DNA of 64,000 nucleotides, taken from NCBI GenBank assembly GCA_963921425.1, contig OY992835.1:6076001-6140000 (forward strand), in the 5' to 3' direction. Made by a program: the position numbers and the translations under genes. This stretch comes from Dryas octopetala. Its lineage: Eukaryota > Streptophyta > Magnoliopsida > Rosales > Rosaceae. This document shows positions 57,875 through 64,000 of this stretch, one piece after another. Position 1 is the first letter of the stretch. Every line of letters starts with the position of its first letter. Under the pieces are notes generated by a model. It had not been told where the DNA came from and did not search any database. It worked only from the letters and a program-made list of their open reading frames with translations.

Positions 57875-58883
57875 TTAATCAAATAGTGAAAAGGGATAGT
57901 ACCCTCCAGAGCTTGAAGTGTCAGGATTGGCTTGGTTTACAGCACTTGAATTCCATCTTGCAATAACTTCACGTTGTCGTTCCTCCCAAAACGCTCGTTG
58001 TTCTCCCATCATGGTGGTGGGGTCCTTTCTCATAATGAAAAGGTCTTGTTGCCTTTGTTTTCGATCATGGTGCTCTTTCATGAATTGCTCGCGTTGAGTA
58101 GACAACGACTTTGTGCGTTGGCAAAGGGTGTTGATACTCTCGACAATTTGAGAAGAGTAAGCATTACCGTGTCTGGCCTTCTTTGACTTTTTTCTGCCAG
58201 GTGACTTCGGGCGACTACTGGAAAGTGGTTGAAAGGCTGAAGCATCCTCATCCGCACTTAATCGAACCGTTTCAGCCTGCGAGTCATCGACATCGACATC
58301 AGTGGGGGTGTCGTCGACTTCGGTGGCAGCTTCAGTTTGACTGCCAGACAATTCATGTTGCCACTTTACAAAGTGCTGTATCCTAGTAAAACAATGGTGC
58401 CAACCAAAGGGACGGTTGCTCGGGTGGGTTGCTTGGTATCGTGCGTTGGCAAAGCTCACCTAAGTAAAATGAAAACAAATTAACAAATGTATAAATGGTA
58501 CAAAAATATTTCAAATTAGTACAAAAATAAATATTGGTACAAATTATTAAGTACACAAATATTTGAATTTAATTAACAAAAAAACTCACCACATCAATTT
58601 GGCTTTGCCCGCTAGTGCGTGCTCGTTCTGCCGCCAAGATACATTTATGATACTTCGAGGTGGCGAGACCTATCTTCTTGAAGTGAGCTTTGGCCGCCCC
58701 AATTGATCGCCCACTAGCCACGGCTTGAGGACAATTCTGAATAAATTCATTGTACACTTTGCGCCAAAAATCCATGTTTCTTTGATTGGAGCCGATTTCA
58801 CAATCTTCAGAGTGTTGCATCCAAGCTACAACTAAAGCCACCTCTTCCTCCGCGGACCAATTCTTTCCCTTTGGATTGACCAT
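57875..58883 (-). CDS. PIF/Harbinger ORF1 protein (Myb/SANT-like, NAM-associated type), 2 exons
   Basis: Exon 1 58590-58883 (ATG at 58883-58881), exon 2 57875-58459. Donor GTGAGT follows GATGTG, acceptor ACTTAG, in phase, 292 aa. N-terminal SANT-like region about residues 6-75: KNWSAEEEVALVVAWMQHSE, then W.+VYNEF and GRSIGAAKAHFKKI. A middle region (about 100-135) has RPFGWHHCFTRIQHFVKWQ. The C-terminal half is Lys/Gln/Glu-rich and probably coiled. Such proteins partner the DDE transposase and bind DNA in PIF/Harbinger elements; in databases they are often labelled NAM-associated or glutathione S-transferase T3-like. The frame is intact although the partner transposase is lost. The exon boundary choice is firm. 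Confidence 0.75.
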
Positions 58884-59479
58884 GATTGAAAAGAAAATTT
58901 TTCTACAACAATTTAGTATGCAAAAGATAGATGAGTGAGTGAACATATGGGGTGAGAATGACCAATTTATAGAGAAAATGTTAAACTAGACCTTATAAAT
59001 TTTTTGTGATTTTTTGGCATTTGTTCAGAATTTTTATGGATTTTTTTACTGAATAAATATGATTTTTTAATGAATTTGTAACAGACAAATTATTGTAGCC
59101 GTTGGATTACCAACGACTACTTGATGGACGGCCCTGATGCGCGCGGCTGCAGCCCATATTTGAAAAAAAAAAATTGCGAATGGAGGGAGCCATTGATCCC
59201 CAACGGTCGGATCAGATGTGCTTCACGCGGCCCGCTGGGGTGTCCAGCTTTCTTTGACGCGCAGGCCAGCCCTGTGGGCCACTCACTTTTGTGGCTGGTT
59301 TTCACACACGCAGGGCCCACTTTTCTTTCACACTGAATTTTCTTTCACATTCAGCCGGACCCCTGGGTCACTCCCACTTTTTGGACTCAAAAGGGGTTAC
59401 ACCCATTTTTCTGGCCCACGAATTGAGTTCCAATGCCAATACATAACTCTCACACTCACAACTGTTGAAGGTCTTACTG

Positions 59480-59830
59480 CCAAAAGCACTTGGATTCTCC
59501 TTTCTTTTCCTGTGTGCTATCTCATTAGCAAAATGTTGACCACCTTCATTTTCTTTTTGTTTCCTTGGTGCTATCTCATTAGCTGAATGTTGAACATTTT
59601 CACTGCCCTTTCTCTTACTTTGTGCTATCTCATTAGCTGAATGTTGAACATTTTCACTGCCCTTTCTCTTACTTTGTGCTATCTCATTAGCTGAATGATG
59701 AACATTTTCACTGCCTTTTCTCTTACTTTGTGCTATCTCATTAGCTGAATGTTGAACACTTCCACTGCCCTTTCTCTTACTTTGTGCTATCTCATTAACA
59801 GAGTCTTGTGCTATCTCATTTTCTTTTTGC
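59480..59830 (-). repeat. 54-bp (18-aa) tandem repeat in the CACTA coding part
   Basis: About six or seven units, the clear ones exactly 54 bp, encoding SANEIAQSKRKGSENVQH on the minus strand. Outer units are degenerate. The repeat keeps the frame and leads into KENPSAFGSK at the Harbinger insertion site. It begins after a likely acceptor (TATTGTTGCAG). Confidence 0.85.
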
Positions 59831-60248
59831 TGCAACAATATTCAATATGATAGAGAAAATAATTATCAAAGCTAGTATAATTAATAGAGTTTTGGAAGGC
59901 TGCAAGGTCAAGTATTTGGAAGGCACAATAGGTACTTGAGTTTCAATTTTAACCAAGAAATTTATCAAAGCTAGCATGAACGGAAAAAGTATTTTAAAAA
60001 ATCATTATGTTTAACTTGAAGACTTACATTGCTGTTATTCACCCCTTTACTTAACAGAGCAACAAAATCTCTTATTGGTTTTTCACAACCTGCAACTCAT
60101 CCTCCAATCTATGTACTTTATCACGCACACGTGTTTCATCTTCCACCTTTGAAAGGGATGCCCCAAACCCAAACCCAAGCCCTCTTAGTCGTCCTCTTGG
60201 ATCCGGACCAACTACTTTTGTAAGAGCATCGTCTCTAATAGAACTTCT

Positions 60249-60619
60249 TTATGAAGATACCTCTTCTGCCCTGTGTTTTTCCAAATTTGGTTCCCTTTTT
60301 TCGTGCTCCCTTCTTTCATGTGTAGGTTCCACAACAGCATCCACATCTTGACAGTAAGCATCTCTGTACATTCTATATGTCTCTGGCATTTCCATAGTTT
60401 CATCTTCTACTAATATCCTAGGATTTTCCCCATCATAGACCCATCTAGTGTATGTTTCATCTATCCCATGCATGACCAAGTGCTCGTATACTGTATTATA
60501 AGGGTGATATTGTAGGCTTATGCAAAGGTTGCAGGGGCATTTGATCTTATTTGGATTTCCATTATTAGCTTGAACCATATCAACAAACCTTCGTGCTCCG
60601 TCATAATAGGCTCGAGTCT
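60249..60619 (-). pseudogene. CACTA transposase-associated N-terminal part
   Basis: Starts after acceptor TTTTTTAG. It contains AYYDGARRF, the Cys cluster KIKCPCNLC, then YEHLVMHGIDETYTRWVY, matching the N-terminal domain of plant CACTA proteins (small Cys cluster, H..L...G....Y..W..HGE). It runs into a stop after RAEEVSS, while the downstream conserved motif lies in another frame, so this copy appears broken. Confidence 0.6.
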
Positions 60620-60739
60620 CTAAAAAAAATGAAAAAATCTTACTCTTTTACTATGGCAACTATGTGAGTATATGAGATTAACATCTATAGTTTAGGACTT
60701 TAACCTTGGAATTGATGTCCATTCTTTATCCATGATGGT

Positions 60740-61565
60740 TTTACTTCCTCTTGTCTAAATGCTCCTCCCTAACTAAACAACAAGATTTTCTATTAAAAAA
60801 AATTTAATTTAATTTTTCAAGTGCAGAACCTCATATATTTGTCATACTTAACAAACAAGCATCCACTGTTCACTTAACAAACAAGCATCCAATAGCAGAA
60901 AACCACTTCCAAGAAACTAAATTTGGAACTATGGGAAAGAAAGCACGCATATGGGCACTGACCCGTAGACGTGAATGCGAGGCAGGGAAGCAAAAAGACA
61001 AGAAAAATGGAGAAGCTACTAACTGTTCCACAAGCACCTGAAATAATTTCATTTGGAATTTTAGAATCACTGATACATTCTCTTTCTTTTCCTTTGTCAT
61101 TTTATTATGATGACTTTCTCAACAACAAACCAATTATGAAAGCATGTAGAGTGTAACCTAATGGAATATGACAAACTAATATTAAGAGAAACAAATGCAC
61201 ATAAATATAATGGAACCATTATATTTGTTTATATTGTCTGCATGAATTTGCATCTGCAGCACAACCAAGCATGCAGGCGTCCACCTTTTCTTTTTCCGTT
61301 TTTTTATTCCAAGTTTTAAGTATTTTATTAATTTTGGAAGCTATTACCACATTTCTATTTCTATTAAAATTTAAGGTTTAGTCACATAAGTGTGTTTTTA
61401 CTTAGCTTACATATTGCTTCAAAGGATACACCAAACATTAAAATATCTGAGGTTTGTAACAGTGCACCAAAGTCACGACAAGACAGGGAGAGAAAAATGG
61501 ATTAGTGACACAATCAGTTACCCAAATACAATGACAATTAAAAAGAAAAAGAGATAATTGTGTAC
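60740..61565. other. Intergenic, no gene seen
   Basis: No exon-like sequence. A duplicated phrase CACTTAACAAACAAGCATCCA-like occurs at about 60848 and 60872. No CACTA terminus (CACTA...) was found to close the CACTA element. Confidence 0.4.
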
Positions 61566-61726
61566 CTGATTAGATTTGGTATGGTTACTTTAATTGTCAA
61601 TACATGATCACCAAGTATCGATGGCTTGTTCAGGTTTGGTACCCCTTTTTTTGCCAGGACAAGAATGTCCCCAGCTTGGGTACCTGGTGGAATTTGTAGT
61701 GTAATACTCTCTTCAACTGTTTTTAC
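61566..61726 (-). pseudogene. Single exon of a plastid-type DnaJ (HSP40) C-terminal domain
   Basis: Between acceptor GTAAACAG and donor GTACAC, an open exon of 161 nt encodes VKTVEESITLQIPPGTQAGD, then ILVLAKKGVPNLNKPSILGD, then HVLTIKVTIPNLI. This is the last beta-rich segment of the DnaJ peptide-binding domain as in plastid type I DnaJ proteins (DJA-like; usual text is LQIPPGTQPGD.LVLAKKGVPKLN+PS.RGDH). The next codon is split in phase 2. No J domain, zinc-finger or neighbouring exon was found within the 1.2 kb to the right or the 0.8 kb to the left. It may be an isolated gene fragment, or an exon of a gene with large introns that starts beyond 64000. Confidence 0.65.
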
Positions 61727-63105
61727 CTGTTTACATGGCAGAAATTCAATCAATAATCATACAAAAATACCTGAGAAATTTTAGGCAAAAAAGAAAAGTC
61801 AAACAAACACGGAAAGCCTTATAAATCTCTGCTCTCAAGAAGTTAGTCAGATAGTAAACAAAAAAGAATTCCAGCTTCTGAAAGCTCAGAGGGTAATGAC
61901 AAAAGAACATAATGGGACATCTGGAATTATTTGGTCTCAAAAGTGTGGCAAAAAACTAACATTCCTGTTACCACCAAAGTTAACAGGAATAAAAAATTTC
62001 TTGATAAAACTTATTAAATTTTTATCACAAAACAGAAAATGAAACATTCTATATAATGCTATGATCAAAACAAATTTAAGCAGCAGACACAATTAGTATG
62101 CCTCAAGCTTAGTTGAACAAAGAACAATATTAATTCTACAAGGCCAAACTCGGCATGGTCTGCAAATTCAATTGACTCCAACTAAACCTATTATAAAGTT
62201 ACCTAATCTGTAAGTAAACATTACGGTGTATAACAGACCAACAACTCAACATCAATTCTTCATCATGATAGATTGAAAATAAGGATCCCATGAGTCAGAT
62301 CAAGGACTTATGGTGTAGCTATCTAATTATCAATCTTCAGCAAATGGCAAAGAAAATAAAAATCAAGACCAAGACATTGGTTTCAAACAGGTGCAATTCT
62401 TGGAAATTAACACCACGACAAAATAAATGTTTTGTACGCATAATTTTGTACCCAGTAGAAGTAAACTCCTTTTCTTTTCTTACAAAACCCAAAACTATAT
62501 CAGCCCACAGCATAAGAATGACAAAAGACCATGTAAAGCTAAAATAGAAATTGAATTAGAAAGCAAAAAAGTCGCATGTAAAAGTGACCTTAAGCACGTT
62601 GGGGACATCCAATATCTCAGAGAAAGCGAAAGAATGGGAGGTGACATGGACTATGATTGGGCTTCTTCTGGGTTGTCTTTATCCTAATCCACCAAGCATC
62701 AGAAATACAATCTGGGACATGAAAAGCTTAGTTAAAATCAAAATTTAAATAAAAGAAAATTTGAAACAAAAGCTTGAATAAAATAAAAACACATACCTGG
62801 GCAGCTTGTGGGTGGCTTCTTACAGATCTCTTGTGATTTTGGAGAAACTGAGAGAACGATGTTTAATTTGGTAAAGTAAATCTTGTTTGTTTATTTTTTT
62901 ATTTTTTTACCACTGAAATATTTTGCTGGGTTGATGATCAAAGTCTAACAAAGAAAAAAAGGGAGGGAACATTAAACATTCATCGGTGGGAAATAAATAT
63001 TGAGTTCCCCTATTTTCCTACCTATTTTATTTTTACATCCTTCGTTAAATTTGAAAAAAAATAGTAAAACACTTTTCACATTTTTTATTATTTCTATAAT
63101 ATTTT
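61727..63105. other. Flank or intron right of the DnaJ exon
   Basis: AT-rich. On the minus strand an exon-like stretch ends at a CAG|GTATGT donor (about 62798-62850), but its translation was not recognised. No other DnaJ-coding segment was found. Confidence 0.35.
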
Positions 63106-63541
63106 TTAATATATATATATAAAAGTATTATAAAGCTAACAAGTTAGTAAGTTAATACAAAGCTAACCATACTTTTGAGCCTACTACATAATTAATTTCA
63201 TAATCGGAACAATCAATTATTTAGACTTTACTTTGAAGATCATCATTGCAAAAAATCAACTAAATCGAGAATTATGTAGTCATCTAATTGAGATCAAATA
63301 AATAGACAATCAGTATTTTTGACAAAAACATATAAATAGTTGTTATTATAATCAAATGGCTAAATGACTTTCGATTTAGAGATTTTTTACAGTGATGATT
63401 TTTGAAGTAACACCTAAAATATAAACGATTCAGATTTTAAGATTATATTGTGCAGTGGGCCCAATAAAGTGGTTAGTTTTGTTTTAACTTACTAAACAAT
63501 TAGTTAAAAAATTCTTTATATATATATATATATATATATAA
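63106..63541. mobile_element. MITE with about 60-bp TIRs in a (TA)n context
   Basis: The left end (TATATATAAAAGTATTATAA..., then AGTTAGTAAGTTAATACAAA) and the right end, read in reverse (TATATATAAAGAATTTTTTA, then TTTAGTAAGTTAAAACAAAA), are inverted repeats. Both are bordered by (TA)n, so the duplication cannot be defined. Confidence 0.55.
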
Positions 63542-64000
63542 ATCAACTCAAACACTCACTAAATATTCTGCCCACTTTCTTAACTATTATCCCACCCACC
63601 CACCATTTTTTTTCTTAATTTCTTTCTTCAAACAGAGTGGATTAAGAAATCAAATGACATGTGGAGCAAACAACAAAACGAGTGAAGAAGAGGACTGGGC
63701 GAGACATCAAAATCGAGACCAAAGCTGAAAATATATGAATTCTCTGCCTATTCAATGATGAAACCTTGTCTTGCCTTTGCTTTTTATCCCTCCTATTTTC
63801 CGGTTTGTTTTATCAGTCTCTATGTATATTATATACATGTTCTCTACTTTTTTTTAAATAATAAAGTTTTCCAGAACTAAGACTACTTTAAGATTTCATG
63901 CCTTTAATTACTTCTAAGGCAATGATCATGGGCAGGCCTTTTGGTATACAATATTTCATCAACCAGCGTCAATTCGAATAAATATAGGTATACATAGTCA
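63542..64000. other. Intergenic right edge, no gene seen
   Basis: AT-rich with no recognised coding, repeat or RNA feature. Confidence 0.4.

Larger units (their letters stand above)
57207..59473 (-). mobile_element. PIF/Harbinger element, transposase deleted, inserted in the CACTA gene
   Basis: TTA duplication at 57204-57206 and 59474-59476. Removing the element and one TTA leaves a continuous CACTA reading frame (GSKISKGKQ), which fixes both borders. The right end (reverse complement) GACCTTCAACAGTTGTGAGTG resembles the end of the Harbinger derivative at 12506. The left end GGGGCATCGGCCGAG does not match it well, consistent with an internal deletion reaching almost to the terminus. It contains the two-exon ORF1 (Myb-like) gene and only the first part of the transposase. 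Confidence 0.8.
56903..60733 (-). mobile_element. CACTA (En/Spm-like) element coding part, split by a Harbinger element
   Basis: Minus-strand pieces in order. A possible first exon 60705-60733 (MDKEWTSIPR). Then 60249-60619, with TRAYYDGARRFVDMVQANN followed by KIKCPCNLC, as in transposase-associated domains of plant CACTA proteins. About 60080-60230 has VVGPDPRGRLRGLGFGFGAS, the G-x-D-R-x-G-R-x-RG-x-G motif of Ptta/En/Spm proteins. A tandem-repeat region is at 59477-59830, and the C-terminal part at 56903-57203 has CKLLNWLGTDEVVATGEI and ending ALGSTIAWPIKYI. The Harbinger insertion sits between the last two. Frame changes between the early pieces, and a phase clash at the first intron, suggest decay. 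CACTA termini were not found. Confidence 0.65.

Noticed and set aside
59117-59586. Frames over the right end of the Harbinger element
   Set aside because: They cross the element border and CACTA repeat in the wrong strand or frame.

Overview
The window is nuclear DNA of a flowering plant, almost certainly a eudicot. The evidence is the exon-intron genes with GT-AG introns, the AT-rich intergenic DNA, a plant Shaker-type outward K+ channel, and the mix of Copia, Gypsy-like, LINE, hAT, MULE, PIF/Harbinger and CACTA elements with a plant pararetrovirus fossil. The species cannot be told from the sequence. Nothing prokaryotic, no CRISPR array and no rRNA or tRNA gene was seen.

Host genes. (1) At the left, on the minus strand, is the 5' part of a ThiF/E1-like gene, probably a tRNA threonylcarbamoyladenosine dehydratase (TcdA/CsdL type). 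Its first three exons are at 7804-7901, 7350-7393 and 6048-6165, and the rest lies beyond the left edge. Its introns hold a 430-bp solo LTR, a Copia element and LINE/LTR debris. (2) The centrepiece, 26917-43864 on the plus strand, is a SKOR/GORK-type outward-rectifying K+ channel. All 13 coding exons join in phase to 846 residues: six-TM core, GYGD filter, cyclic-nucleotide-binding domain, ankyrin repeats and KHA domain. Intron 1 is 6.9 kb and full of MITEs. (3) At 61566-61726 on the minus strand is one exon of a plastid-type DnaJ (C-terminal domain), with no partner exons found.

Mobile DNA dominates the rest. 8.3-19 kb: an hAT-like element nested inside another hAT-like element, a PIF/Harbinger non-autonomous element, and a second copy of the inner hAT family carrying a MULE. 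44.9-46.7 kb: a third copy of that hAT family, again inside another TIR element. All three copies have perfect 8-bp target duplications. 47.9-52.3 kb: a badly decayed endogenous caulimovirid, itself hit by a MITE. 53.0-54.6 kb: a MULE with about 120-bp TIRs, a 9-bp duplication and a GC-rich cargo (Pack-MULE-like). 56.9-60.7 kb: a CACTA (En/Spm-like) protein gene split by a PIF/Harbinger element. The CACTA frame is seamless across the TTA insertion site.

No clearly new biological system was found. The most informative features are the nested transposons with exact target-site duplications, which give a relative order of insertions, and the TE-loaded introns of the two host genes.
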